Assembly: GCF_014490575.1 (NCBI RefSeq)
Contig: NZ_CP061033.1
Location: 620,001-684,000 of the forward strand
Length of the DNA: 64,000 nucleotides
Direction of reading: 5' to 3'
From: Corynebacterium zhongnanshanii
GTDB taxonomy: Bacteria; Actinomycetota; Actinomycetes; Mycobacteriales; Mycobacteriaceae
Position numbers and translations under genes: made by a program. Under the pieces are notes generated by a model. It worked only from the letters and a program-made list of their open reading frames with translations. It had not been told where the DNA came from and ran no database searches. This document shows positions 54,529 to 62,874 of the stretch, in pieces; positions within the stretch are counted from its first letter, which is position 1, and each line of letters begins with the position of its first letter.

Positions 54529-55284
54529 ATGTCAACACCCACTGATTCTTCAACGATGATTGAGCTCACGGACGTGAACAAGCACTTCGGTGACTACCAC
54601 GCTCTTCGAGACATCAATCTCAGCGTCCCCGCCGGACAAGTGGTCGTTATCCTCGGCCCGTCCGGCTCCGGTAAATCCACGCTGTGCCGCACCATCAACC
54701 GGCTCGAGACCATCGATTCAGGTGAGATCCGGATCGATGGTAAGACCCTGCCGGAAGAAGGCAAAGACCTCGCGAAGCTCCGCGCTGAAGTCGGCATGGT
54801 CTTCCAACAATTCAACCTCTTTAGCCATATGACCATCCGTGACAATGTCACGCTGGCTCCCATCAAGGTGCGCAAAACCTCCAAGGATGCCGCCCGGAAA
54901 CGCGCCGAGGAGCTACTCGACCGCGTGGGGATCGCAGCCCAGGCCGATAAGTACCCTGCCCAGCTTTCCGGCGGTCAGCAGCAGCGCGTGGCAATTGCCC
55001 GCGCCCTGGCCATGGACCCGAAGGTGATGCTGTTTGACGAGCCCACCTCCGCCCTGGACCCAGAAATGATCAACGAGGTTTTGGACGTGATGACAGACCT
55101 CGCCAAAGGCGGCATGACCATGGTGGTGGTTACCCACGAAATGAGCTTCGCGCGCCGAGTGGCCGACCGCATTCTCTTCATGGCCGACGGTGCGATCATC
55201 GAGGACACGGATCCAGAGACCTTCTTCACCAACCCCGAGACCGATCGTGCGCAGGATTTCCTGGACAAGATCGTGAACCACTAG
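54529..55284 (+). CDS. gluA: Glutamate ABC importer ATPase
   Basis: 251 residues from the ATG at 54529 (an in-frame GTG at 54523 is possible). Polar amino-acid importer ATPase: Walker A GPSGSGKST, Q-loop FQQFNLFSHMT, signature LSGGQQQRVAIARALA, Walker B MLFDEPTSALD, and VVTHEMSFAR. Powers uptake through GluC and GluD with the binding lipoprotein GluB. First gene of gluABCD; gluB begins 33 nt later with a strong ribosome binding site. Confidence 0.95.
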   Translation: MSTPTDSSTMIELTDVNKHFGDYHALRDINLSVPAGQVVVILGPSGSGKSTLCRTINRLETIDSGEIRIDGKTLPEEGKDLAKLRAEVGMVFQQFNLFSHMTIRDNVTLAPIKVRKTSKDAARKRAEELLDRVGIAAQADKYPAQLSGGQQQRVAIARALAMDPKVMLFDEPTSALDPEMINEVLDVMTDLAKGGMTMVVVTHEMSFARRVADRILFMADGAIIEDTDPETFFTNPETDRAQDFLDKIVNH

Positions 55285-55317
55285 AACGCCACTGAGCATG
55301 AGGGAAGGAGGATACTG

Positions 55318-56214
55318 ATGCTGACCATACGTAACGCACTGAAACGCACCGCCGCAGCGGTGATCGCAGCGACCACCGTGGTTACTCTGGCCGCGTGCGG
55401 ATCAGGAGGGCCACGAGACCTGCTGGCTGATATTGAAGCAGGCCACGTGGTTCTCGGAACGAAATACGACCAACCCAACTTGGGCGAGCGCACCCCGGAG
55501 AAAAACTTCGAAGGGCTCGATACCGACGTCTCCCGTTATGTTGTGGAGTACATCGCCAAGAAACACGGCTGGTCAATCCCAGATATGGAATGGCGCGAAA
55601 CACCATCCGCGCAGCGCGAAGCGTTGATTAACAATGGTGAAGTCAACATGATCGCCGCTACGTATTCCATCAACAAGGGCCGTCTGAAGGCCGTGGACTT
55701 TGGCGGACCCTACCTGGTCACGCACCAAGCGCTGTTGGTCCGTGAAGAATCCGGAATTGCCGGCTTGCAGGACATCGCACCCGGAACTCGCCTGTGCTCT
55801 GTGTCTGGTTCCACGCCAGCGCAGAAGGTGAAATCTGCGCTGCCGGAGGTGCAGCTCCAGGAGTTCGATACGTATGCCGCCTGCGCTGAGGGTCTGAAAC
55901 AAGACGTGGTGGATGCCACGACTACCGACGCCACCATCTTGGCTGGCTTCGCGCAGCGTTACCAGGAACGTTTCGGTGAGAAATATAGCGTTGTTCAGTT
56001 GAAAAACGACGACGGCTCGTTCTGGACCGATGAGTACTACGGCATCGGCTTGCCGAAGGGTGATGGAACAGCCCGCAACGAAGTCAACGAAGCGTTGAAT
56101 GACATGCACGATTCCGGCGCGTTCGCGAAGATCGTCGCCAAAAACCTGGGAGATAACGTTGACCTCGGTGGAAAGCCGAAGATTGGCGACCTCTCATTCG
56201 TCGATAAGAAATAG
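55318..56214 (+). CDS. gluB: Glutamate-binding lipoprotein
   Basis: 298 residues, ATG with AAGGAGG about 8 nt upstream. Signal peptide with lipobox TLAAC, cysteine at residue 27, then a periplasmic-type solute-binding domain (GTKYDQPNLG, FEGLDTDVSRYV, MIAATYSINKGR, DEYYGIGLPKGD). Captures glutamate at the cell surface for the GluCD permease. Same operon as gluA. Confidence 0.95.
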   Translation: MLTIRNALKRTAAAVIAATTVVTLAACGSGGPRDLLADIEAGHVVLGTKYDQPNLGERTPEKNFEGLDTDVSRYVVEYIAKKHGWSIPDMEWRETPSAQREALINNGEVNMIAATYSINKGRLKAVDFGGPYLVTHQALLVREESGIAGLQDIAPGTRLCSVSGSTPAQKVKSALPEVQLQEFDTYAACAEGLKQDVVDATTTDATILAGFAQRYQERFGEKYSVVQLKNDDGSFWTDEYYGIGLPKGDGTARNEVNEALNDMHDSGAFAKIVAKNLGDNVDLGGKPKIGDLSFVDKK

Positions 56215-56231
56215 GAAGGAGGGACGCACCT

Positions 56232-56918
56232 ATGAACCCCGAACTATGGTCCGAGATGAAGCCCGAATTGCTTCCCGCATTCTGGGTGACCATCAAGTTG
56301 ACGTTTTATTCCGCCGTGGGATCGATGATTGTAGGCACGATCCTCACCGCGATGCGCGTGAGCCCCGTCGGCATTTTGCGCACCCTGTCAGCGTGGTACA
56401 TCAACATTGTCCGTAATACGCCGCTGACGCTCATCATTCTGCTCGCCTCCATGGGCCTGTACTACAACCTGGGCCTGCTGTTGGCCGTCGAGAATGACAC
56501 GTTCATTGAAAAGCAGAACTTCCGACTGGCGGTGCTCGCTTTTGTGGCCTACACCTCCTGCTTCGTCGCTGAATCTCTGCGCTCCGGAATCAACACCGTG
56601 CCGTTCGGCCAGGCAGAAGCCGCCCGATCGCTGGGCTTAAGTTTCTCCCAGAATTTCCGCCACGTGATTTTCCCTCAAGCTCTGCGCGGTGCGATCGTCC
56701 CCCTGGGAAATACGCTGATCGCGCTGACGAAGAACACCACCATCGCCTCCGTGATTGGTGTGGCCGAAGCATCCCTGTTGATGAAGGCTCTGACGGAGGA
56801 CTACGCCAGCGACATTCTGGTGATCTTCGGAGTGATTGCTGTGGGCTTTATCATTCTGACCCTGCCCACAGGCTTGTTCTTCGGCTGGGCTGGTAAGCGA
56901 TGGGCGGTGAAGCGATAA
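56232..56918 (+). CDS. gluC: Glutamate ABC importer permease GluC
   Basis: 228 residues, ATG with AAGGAGGG upstream (17 nt after gluB). HisM-type permease with about five helices and the EAA loop near [14 protein letters not shown]. Pairs with GluD in the membrane. Its TAA overlaps the gluD ATG in TAATG. Confidence 0.94.
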   Translation: MNPELWSEMKPELLPAFWVTIKLTFYSAVGSMIVGTILTAMRVSPVGILRTLSAWYINIVRNTPLTLIILLASMGLYYNLGLLLAVENDTFIEKQNFRLAVLAFVAYTSCFVAESLRSGINTVPFGQAEAARSLGLSFSQNFRHVIFPQALRGAIVPLGNTLIALTKNTTIASVIGVAEASLLMKALTEDYASDILVIFGVIAVGFIILTLPTGLFFGWAGKRWAVKR

Positions 56919-57856
56919 TGTCTACACGCGCAACAGTGCTCTACGATACCCCCGGCCCGAAGGGGGAGCGGCTCAACAAGATATTCACGGTTGTCACGAT
57001 CGTGGTGGTCCTCGGCATCCTGGCTCTGGTGGGCCTCAAGCTGAACAGCAAGGGCCAATTTGAGTCCGCTAAATGGTCCTTCTTTGCAGACAGTACTACC
57101 TGGACAACCTATATTCTTCCCGGCCTGTTCAGTACCATCGGTGCGGCAGTGGCCTCCATCATCCTGGCTATGGTGATTGGAACCTTGCTGGGTGTAGGAC
57201 GCTTGTCTCCTTACCGTTTCGTGCGCACCGTCTGTGGAGTGATCGTGGAATTCTTCCGCTCCATCCCCGTGCTGGTGCTCATGCTGTTTGCCTACTCCGC
57301 CTTCTCTTCCCTCCAGTTGGTTCCGTCCAGCTGGCTGGGCTTCTCGGCCGTGGTTTTTGGCCTGACTATGTACAACGGCTCCGTCATTGCGGAAACCCTG
57401 CGTTCCGGTATCGAGTCCCTGCCCCGTGGGCAGCGTGAGGCGGCCATTGCGTTGGGTATGCGCCACCGCCAATCCATGTACCTGATTCTGCTGCCGCAGG
57501 CCGTGGCTGCCATGCTCCCGGCCATCATCTCCCAGATGGTGATCGCCCTAAAGGACTCCGCCCTGGGTTACATGATTGGTTTCGTGGAGGTCGTGCGCTC
57601 GGGCCGTCAGCTGGGTGAATACTACGGTGCGATGATCCCGGCACTGGTGCTAGTGGCCGTGATTATGATTCTGATCAACATGGGCCTGGCGTCGCTTGCC
57701 GAACGCATCGAGCGCCAGCTTCGTTCCGGCCGTGCGCGCCGCAACATTGTGGCCAAGGTTCCGCAGCAAAAGGAACAGGGGCTAGAAACGAAGGACAATG
57801 TGAACGTGGACTGGCACGCGGAAGGCCACAAGGACCTGCGCACCACGTTCGAATAG
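56918..57856 (+). CDS. gluD: Glutamate ABC importer permease GluD
   Basis: 312 residues from the ATG at 56918 (TAATG with gluC; six codons upstream in the same frame are ignored). Five or six helices starting [23 protein letters not shown]-loop region [14 protein letters not shown], then a basic cytoplasmic tail ([13 protein letters not shown]). Longer than GluC by the N-terminal segment and tail, as in C. glutamicum. Last gene of the operon. Confidence 0.94.
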   Translation: MSTRATVLYDTPGPKGERLNKIFTVVTIVVVLGILALVGLKLNSKGQFESAKWSFFADSTTWTTYILPGLFSTIGAAVASIILAMVIGTLLGVGRLSPYRFVRTVCGVIVEFFRSIPVLVLMLFAYSAFSSLQLVPSSWLGFSAVVFGLTMYNGSVIAETLRSGIESLPRGQREAAIALGMRHRQSMYLILLPQAVAAMLPAIISQMVIALKDSALGYMIGFVEVVRSGRQLGEYYGAMIPALVLVAVIMILINMGLASLAERIERQLRSGRARRNIVAKVPQQKEQGLETKDNVNVDWHAEGHKDLRTTFE

Positions 57857-57860
57857 AGCA

Positions 57861-58763
57861 CTAGTGCAGCTGCTCCCACAGGGAGTCATTGAAAGAATCC
57901 CAGCGCTCCTTCGCCCAGTCGCCGAAGTCCTCATCCGTGAGGACTACGGCGGCGGCGCCGCTGTCCGGATGCACCCACAGGAACGTTCCGGACTGGCCAA
58001 AATGGCCGCACACATCCTCCGGCATGGACGCGCCCAACCAATGAGGCGTTTTCTCCCCATGAACCTCAAAGCCCAAGCCCCAAGGGCATGGCTTCTGCAT
58101 CCCATAGCCCGGAACCACACCGTCCAGATCTGGATACTGGACGGTGAACGCCTCCCGCAGCGTTGACGGAGACAGCAACCGAGGCTGGAGCACTTCCGCC
58201 GCGAATGTGCTCATATCTTCCAGGCTTGCACGGAATCCATGACCCGCCGAACCGCTAAAATCAATCGACATTCCCAACGGCATATTCAATGCTTCCGAGG
58301 CATAATCCTCAAAAGAAATACCCGTGGTGTCCGCGATGGTATCGGCCAACATGTCGTATCCCGCAGAAGAATATATCCGTCGCGTCTGCGCAGGTTTTTC
58401 AGGCGAACGCTCCCGAAAACCCACGCCGCTGGCGTGAGCCAACAGCTCGCGGACAGTAGGCGGCGACTTCCAATCCGCAGCCACCGAGCTAGGTACGGGG
58501 TCATCCAGTTCGAAGGCACCCTCCTCCACAGCTATCAACACCGCATAGGCGGTGAGCAGCTTACTCAACGAAGCCAGGCTGTACACCTGCGACGTATCAC
58601 CCCAGGTCGTCACCTTCGGTGACGGCGACTCAGAACCCGTCGCCGACGAGCCATCAGGTACGGACGCCTCCACCACGGCCGCAGAAACACTCTCCACAGG
58701 CCAGCCGTCAAGGTCATGCAGGGCGGGGAAACGCGCGCTGGGCGTCGAATATGACAAAGGCAT
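57861..58763 (-). CDS. Beta-lactamase/class C-type serine hydrolase coupled to an acyl carrier protein
   Basis: 300 residues, ATG at 58763 overlapping the carrier protein stop in TAATG. Class C beta-lactamase/esterase fold: S65-L-S-K68 nucleophile motif, the YSSAGYDML tyrosine motif, and GHFGQSG in place of the KTG box. No signal peptide, so cytoplasmic. Could be an esterase, a transacylase or a D-amino peptidase-like enzyme; the carrier protein next to it suggests that an acyl group is transferred or hydrolysed, but that is inference. Its stop lies in a 10-bp palindrome (57858-57867) facing gluD. Confidence 0.82.
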   Translation of the reverse strand: MPLSYSTPSARFPALHDLDGWPVESVSAAVVEASVPDGSSATGSESPSPKVTTWGDTSQVYSLASLSKLLTAYAVLIAVEEGAFELDDPVPSSVAADWKSPPTVRELLAHASGVGFRERSPEKPAQTRRIYSSAGYDMLADTIADTTGISFEDYASEALNMPLGMSIDFSGSAGHGFRASLEDMSTFAAEVLQPRLLSPSTLREAFTVQYPDLDGVVPGYGMQKPCPWGLGFEVHGEKTPHWLGASMPEDVCGHFGQSGTFLWVHPDSGAAAVVLTDEDFGDWAKERWDSFNDSLWEQLH

Positions 58764-59110
58764 TACTTCGCCGCAATCAATTCATCAATCAGGTCCACCA
58801 GATCACCCAGCGTCTCCGCATCATGAATATCGGATTCCTCCACGCGCACCCCGAACGCATCCTCCACGCGCACGGCAATATCCACAATGGACAAAGAATC
58901 AATATTCAAATCCTCATGAATCCGAGCATCACGGGTAAGCTCCTGAGCCTCAATACCCGTCGCCTGATCCACAATCCGCACAACACCCGCATAAGTATCC
59001 TGCGAATCACCCTGGTCAGCCTGCTCAGCGTGCTGGGACGAAGAACCCAACGCAGCAGCCAACTTAGCCTTCGCATCTTGCGAGAGCGCACCTTCAGAAG
59101 AATTAGACAC
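58763..59110 (-). CDS. Acyl carrier protein with N-terminal extension (AcpM-like)
   Basis: 115 residues from the GTG at 59110, with AAGGGG upstream. The phosphopantetheine site is S72 in DLNIDSLSIVD; the rest of the four-helix domain is normal. About 36 extra residues, low-complexity and Gln/Ser-rich, precede it, whereas the classic mycobacterial AcpM carries its extension at the C-terminus. Carries acyl chains as thioesters in fatty or mycolic acid synthesis. Coupled to the serine-hydrolase gene (TAATG). Divergent from the alpha/beta hydrolase gene with only 45 nt between starts. Confidence 0.9.
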   Translation of the reverse strand: MSNSSEGALSQDAKAKLAAALGSSSQHAEQADQGDSQDTYAGVVRIVDQATGIEAQELTRDARIHEDLNIDSLSIVDIAVRVEDAFGVRVEESDIHDAETLGDLVDLIDELIAAK

Positions 59111-59155
59111 GTAAACCCCTTCTCAGAGTCCGAAATATGGTTGGATAAATCTATT

Positions 59156-60190
59156 GTGTCAATTCTAAGCCAAACCCGAGTAGGGCGATCCGCCCGCCAG
59201 CTATCCAAGCGATTCGTCCGGCGCCTGCGCAACCACAAACCAGACCTTCCCGGACTGCCCGATGTCGATCGCGAGCACCACATCGAATCCCGCGACGGGA
59301 TAAAACTCAAGGTCAACGACCTCGGGCCCGAAGACGCATCCACCGTAATGCTCTTCGCCCACGGATTTACCCTCACCTCTAACTCCTGGTTCTTCCAAGC
59401 AAAATATCTGCGCACAGAGCACCCGGACGTTCGCCTGCTTCTGCCGGATCTTCGCGGCCACGGGGATAGCTCCGTGCTCATTAACAGTGGCGGCGGGCGA
59501 CCCGAACCCGCGCAGCTTGGCGTGGCAGAGACGTCGAAAGACCTGCTGGAAATCCTCGATCATTTGGTGACCGCTGACAAAAACCTGGTGCTGGTGGGGC
59601 ACTCCATGGGCGTGATGACCGTGCTCGGGGCACTGAGACTGATGCAACCGCAACTGCGATCGCGAGTGACCGGCGTGATCCTCATCAACGGAGCCATCGA
59701 CCGCTTCGCCTCCGACGGCATCACCCAAATCCTGGATTCGCCGCCCGTGCGCGTGCTCAGGAAAATCGGGAAAACACTGCCCGCGCCGGCGCACCTGGCG
59801 AAAGACGGAATGGAATGGATCATCAAACCCGTCATCGCTGGATTCGTGTACCACGGTGCACTGGAGGAAGGCGACTCGGACAAGTTCGACATCGTGGACT
59901 TCCACGCCGACGAAATCGACAGTACCTCCATGGGAACCATCCTGGGATACCTGGACGACCTCGCCACACACGACGAGACCGCGGCCGCGCCACTGTTGGC
60001 AGGGATCCCCGGAGTGGTGATGGTCGGCGCATGCGACGACGTCACCCCAGCGGAACAAACTCGAAAGATTGGCGCGCTGTGGCCTGGGGCCGAAGTTGTG
60101 GAGTTCCCGGACTCTGGGCACATGCTGCCAGTTGAATGCCCCGAGGCCGTGAACGAGGCGATTGGGCGGGTGCTGGCGCAGAGTTCTTAG
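59156..60190 (+). CDS. Alpha/beta hydrolase
   Basis: 344 residues from the GTG at 59156 (a TTG at 59141 is the alternative); the longer open frame is antisense to the carrier protein gene. Nucleophile elbow VGHSMG with serine at residue 150, DLRGHGD near the acid position, GACDDVTP and SGHMLPVE with the likely aspartate and histidine. No signal peptide. Substrate unknown; the shared promoter region with the carrier protein gene hints at a role in acyl chain handling. Confidence 0.85.
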   Translation: MSILSQTRVGRSARQLSKRFVRRLRNHKPDLPGLPDVDREHHIESRDGIKLKVNDLGPEDASTVMLFAHGFTLTSNSWFFQAKYLRTEHPDVRLLLPDLRGHGDSSVLINSGGGRPEPAQLGVAETSKDLLEILDHLVTADKNLVLVGHSMGVMTVLGALRLMQPQLRSRVTGVILINGAIDRFASDGITQILDSPPVRVLRKIGKTLPAPAHLAKDGMEWIIKPVIAGFVYHGALEEGDSDKFDIVDFHADEIDSTSMGTILGYLDDLATHDETAAAPLLAGIPGVVMVGACDDVTPAEQTRKIGALWPGAEVVEFPDSGHMLPVECPEAVNEAIGRVLAQSS

Positions 60191-60393
60191 TGGAGGTTCG
60201 TGGGGTTTGTGGAGATGATCGACGAAGCTCGGGCGTGTTGTGGCGCGAAAACGGGAAAACATCAAGCAAGTTCGAGCATTTGGAGGTTCTCCAGCACGGT
60301 ATCTGTGTTAGGTTTTCTGTAAGGAACGTTCTTCACGAACGGATCGTTGCTTAAGAAATAACGGACGACTTCTTCGAAAGGCTTAAACAAACA

Positions 60394-60834
60394 GTGGGAC
60401 AACCACAGACAACTGGAACGCCAAAGGCCACGGCAACGGATGCTGACTGGGCTGCATTACTTTCCGTTTCTGCTGATGATGTGATCCAAGAGATCGGATG
60501 GGACGAGGATTGCGACTCCTCCATCAGCGAAGCACTGGAAGAAGTAACTGGTGAACCTTTGTTGGAAGAAGATACCGACGAAGTAGTGGACCTTGTGCTG
60601 TTGTGGTGGCGCTCTGAAGACGGAGACTTGGTCGATGGACTGGTAGACGCCATCCGCAATCTGGGAGAGGAAAGCCGAATCTGGTTGCTCACCCCGCCAG
60701 CCGGACGCGAGGGAGCTATCGAGCCAGGTGTGATTGCAGAATCCGCGCAATTGGCGGGGCTTGTGCAGACCAAGTCCGAGCGCCTGGGAGATTGGCAGGG
60801 CGCGTGCCTCGTCGGGCGAGGCTATAAACGCTAA
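60394..60834 (+). CDS. DUF3052 family protein
   Basis: 146 residues from the GTG at 60394. The pattern VIQEIGWDEDCDSS, DEVVDLVLLWWRSEDGDLVDGLVDAI, WLLTPPAGREGAIEPG and the tail W-x-G-x-C-L matches the actinobacterial DUF3052 family, usually found near aceE and acpM. Cytoplasmic, probably soluble; function unknown. 200 nt of gene-free sequence precede it. The ribosome binding site is weak. Confidence 0.8.
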   Translation: MGQPQTTGTPKATATDADWAALLSVSADDVIQEIGWDEDCDSSISEALEEVTGEPLLEEDTDEVVDLVLLWWRSEDGDLVDGLVDAIRNLGEESRIWLLTPPAGREGAIEPGVIAESAQLAGLVQTKSERLGDWQGACLVGRGYKR

Positions 60835-60859
60835 AAACAACTCTCATACTGGGGATTTG

Positions 60860-60887
60860 TTGAGGGCATAGGGTGCCGTGCTATTGT
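60860..60887 (+). promoter_or_regulatory. Promoter of tRNA-Val
   Basis: TTGAGG (60860-60865), 16-nt spacer, TATTGT (60882-60887), about 19 nt before the tRNA 5' end. Confidence 0.55.
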
Positions 60888-60905
60888 TATCCACGCACCA
60901 AGCGC

Positions 60906-60978
60906 GCGCCTTTAGCTCAGCTGGAAGAGCAGCTGGTTTACACCCAGCAGGTCGGCGGTTCGAACCCGTCAGGGCGCA
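60906..60978 (+). tRNA. tRNA-Val (anticodon TAC)
   Basis: 73-nt cloverleaf: acceptor GCGCCTT paired with AGGGCGC (one T-G pair), D-arm GCTCAGCTGGAAGAGC, anticodon stem GCTGG/CCAGC with loop TTTACAC (anticodon TAC), T-arm with GGTTCGAACC. Followed by a strong terminator. Confidence 0.96.
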
Positions 60979-60985
60979 CACAATG

Positions 60986-61022
60986 AAAACTCCGGATGCG
61001 GTGAGCATCCGGAGTTTTGCTG
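60986..61022 (+). terminator. Rho-independent terminator of tRNA-Val
   Basis: A 14-bp stem (AAAACTCCGGATGC at 60986-60999 and GCATCCGGAGTTTT at 61005-61018) with a 5-nt loop; the T-tract is part of the right arm. Confidence 0.93.
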
Positions 61023-61055
61023 TTGGTGGGTCACTTGGATATTTCACTCACAAAA

Positions 61056-61107
61056 TGTTCGACGAAAACGCCAGATTTGGCCCCAAATCTGGCGTTTTCG
61101 TCGAACA
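61056..61107. repeat. 25-bp perfect palindrome between tRNA-Val and SURF1
   Basis: Two 25-nt arms (61056-61080 and 61083-61107) are exact reverse complements with a 2-nt spacer; the left arm runs from TGTTCGACG to GATTTGG. Pairing continues for four more bases beyond one mismatch. Arms this long without a T-tract are unlike a simple terminator and suggest a mobile palindromic repeat or a structured RNA. Confidence 0.9.
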
Positions 61108-61159
61108 ATTTGTAGGGGGTGTGCCTGTGGGCGGGGCACGGCCGGCCGCACAAGGCTGC

Positions 61160-61165
61160 TACATT
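61160..61165 (+). promoter_or_regulatory. -10 element, SURF1 gene
   Basis: TACATT, 6 nt before the GTG at 61172; leaderless arrangement. The 25-bp palindrome ends about 50 nt upstream. Confidence 0.45.
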
Positions 61166-61171
61166 AACACT

Positions 61172-62272
61172 GTGACTACTCAACCTCCCCGGCCAGAGAA
61201 CTCCCGCTCCCAGCACGCCCCGGGAAGCCAGAGGACTCAGCACACCGAGCCGCATCGCAGAAAGCCTCAGCGCAGCAAGCCCCAGGGATGGAAGTCCTTC
61301 CTGTCGCCCGGGTGGGCACTGGCCCTCGTCCTAGTCATAGCGTTCAGCTACGTGGCCTTCACCACCCTCGCCCCGTGGCAACTGGGAAAAAACGAACGCA
61401 ACTCCGCCAACAACCAGCGCCTGGAGCAAGCGTTCCACCAAGACCCGGTGCCTCTGACCAGCGTCATGAAGCCCGGCCAGGACCAGGTTCGCGAAGACGA
61501 TGACTGGACACATGTGACCCTAGAGGGCAGCTATGTGCCTGGCCAGGACGTTATTCTGCGCAACCGTGCGGTCGATGGGGCGGTGGTGTTCCAGATTCTC
61601 ACACCTTTTAAGCTCTCGGAAGCACCTGGATCCGCGCCCGAATCTAAGCCCGCATCCACGCCCACCGCCCCATCCACACCACACACCATCATGGTGAACC
61701 GTGGCTTCATCGCCCCCGGTGCCGGCGGAACCATTCCGGACATTCCTCCCAGTCCTGCCGGCCCCACGAACATCTCAGGATTCCTCAAACTGGATGAAGA
61801 CCCTGGCGAGTCCTCGGTCGCCACCGCGGATGGCCACAAGGTTGTGAACACCATCAGCGCTTCCCTGAATGAACAGGCCACCGGCACGCAGTTGATCAAG
61901 GGCTATGTCCAAGCTGATGAGCAGTCCGTGGACAAAGGCCTGCGCCCCATCCCGCTTCCGCAGCTGACCTCGGGCCCCTACTTGTCCTATGGAATCCAGT
62001 GGATCGCCTTCGGCATCATTGCCCCCATTATCCTGGGCTGGTTCGTGTGGTCCGAGCTGAAAGAACGCCGCATGGAGCGTGAGGAGCGCGATGAGCTTCA
62101 GGCGTCGAAGGGAACTGTAGGGGAGGAGAAGCTGGCGTCGGATATTAAGGAAAAGGACGCGCAACCCGCACCGATAGTCGAAGATTCCGTGGAACAGAAA
62201 ATGCGGGACCGCTACGGTAAATCGCGAAGTTCACGCGCCAATCGCAGGAACAACAACGGCGAGCGTTTTTAA
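61172..62272 (+). CDS. SURF1-family cytochrome oxidase assembly protein
   Basis: 366 residues from the GTG at 61172. N-terminal helix GWALALVLVIAFSYVAFTTL, then the SURF1 marks APWQLGKNERN, GSYVPGQDVILRNR, TIMVNRGFI, and a C-terminal helix LSYGIQWIAFGIIAPIILGW followed by a basic tail. It helps assemble cytochrome aa3/bc complexes. A Pro/Ser-rich insertion (SKPASTPTAPSTP) lies in the outer loop. It abuts the convergent phosphatase gene with no intergenic base. Confidence 0.92.
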   Translation: MTTQPPRPENSRSQHAPGSQRTQHTEPHRRKPQRSKPQGWKSFLSPGWALALVLVIAFSYVAFTTLAPWQLGKNERNSANNQRLEQAFHQDPVPLTSVMKPGQDQVREDDDWTHVTLEGSYVPGQDVILRNRAVDGAVVFQILTPFKLSEAPGSAPESKPASTPTAPSTPHTIMVNRGFIAPGAGGTIPDIPPSPAGPTNISGFLKLDEDPGESSVATADGHKVVNTISASLNEQATGTQLIKGYVQADEQSVDKGLRPIPLPQLTSGPYLSYGIQWIAFGIIAPIILGWFVWSELKERRMEREERDELQASKGTVGEEKLASDIKEKDAQPAPIVEDSVEQKMRDRYGKSRSSRANRRNNNGERF

Positions 62273-62758
62273 CTAACGCTGAAAGTACTCAGCAATTCCC
62301 GGCAGTGCGGCCTTTATTTCCTGGGCAACGCGGGCAAAGTCCGATTGATCGCCATAATAGGGATCCTCGGTTTCTGGAGCGTCCAGGGAATTGAGGTCTC
62401 CGGTCCAGGATTCGGGGTCGAACGCGCGGTACAGGAACACGCGTTTCGGGTCCACACCAGCGCGAATGAGCCCACGCGCATGGCCCTCGTCCATCGCCAG
62501 CAGCGCATCGGAACCCGCATAGTCTGCGCCGAATTGGCTGGCAACATGTTGCGTGCCATCGTGGCCTTCCGCGTCCAATTGCTTAATAGCGCGCGGATCC
62601 GCGCCGTCTCCCACGTGATAATTCGCCATGCCACAGGAATTAACGGTGATTCCCTCAATTCCATGCTCGGCTAGATAATCACGCAGCATGATTTCTCCCA
62701 TGGGGGAGCGGCAAATGTTGCCCGTGCACACGACAGTAATGATTGTGTTGGTAGCCAT
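62273..62758 (-). CDS. Low-molecular-weight protein tyrosine phosphatase (PtpA-like)
   Basis: 161 residues from the ATG at 62758. The CX5R active site is C11 to R17 in VVCTGNICRSPMGE; the general acid is the aspartate in DPYYGD near the end. Dephosphorylates tyrosine in proteins or low-molecular-weight phosphates; the mycobacterial relative PtpA sits next to a SURF1 gene as well. Two 16-bp direct repeats lie just upstream of the start (62763-62799). Confidence 0.93.
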   Translation of the reverse strand: MATNTIITVVCTGNICRSPMGEIMLRDYLAEHGIEGITVNSCGMANYHVGDGADPRAIKQLDAEGHDGTQHVASQFGADYAGSDALLAMDEGHARGLIRAGVDPKRVFLYRAFDPESWTGDLNSLDAPETEDPYYGDQSDFARVAQEIKAALPGIAEYFQR

Positions 62759-62762
62759 GACT

Positions 62763-62799
62763 CCCAGTGTGCCTGAAACATGACCCAGTGTGCCTGAAA
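62763..62799 (-). repeat. 16-bp direct repeat upstream of the phosphatase gene
   Basis: CCCAGTGTGCCTGAAA occurs at 62763-62778 and 62784-62799, a 21-nt period (two helix turns). On the minus strand each copy is followed by a TCATG, so it looks like a small tandem duplication that includes the start-codon region; it could also serve as an operator. Confidence 0.8.
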
Positions 62800-62874
62800 A
62801 CAGCAGACAGCGTTCGAGTAGGCTGGTCGCAACACCGTAAAAAAGAACTAAAACCATTGTGGAGGGTCATAGCC

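Noticed and set aside
58619..59155. Upstream extension of the alpha/beta hydrolase frame
   Set aside because: It is antisense to the carrier protein and serine hydrolase genes and has no family similarity.
60878..61171. N-terminal extension of the SURF1 reading frame
   Set aside because: It runs through tRNA-Val, its terminator and the palindrome; the GTG at 61172 with a -10 element is the sensible start.
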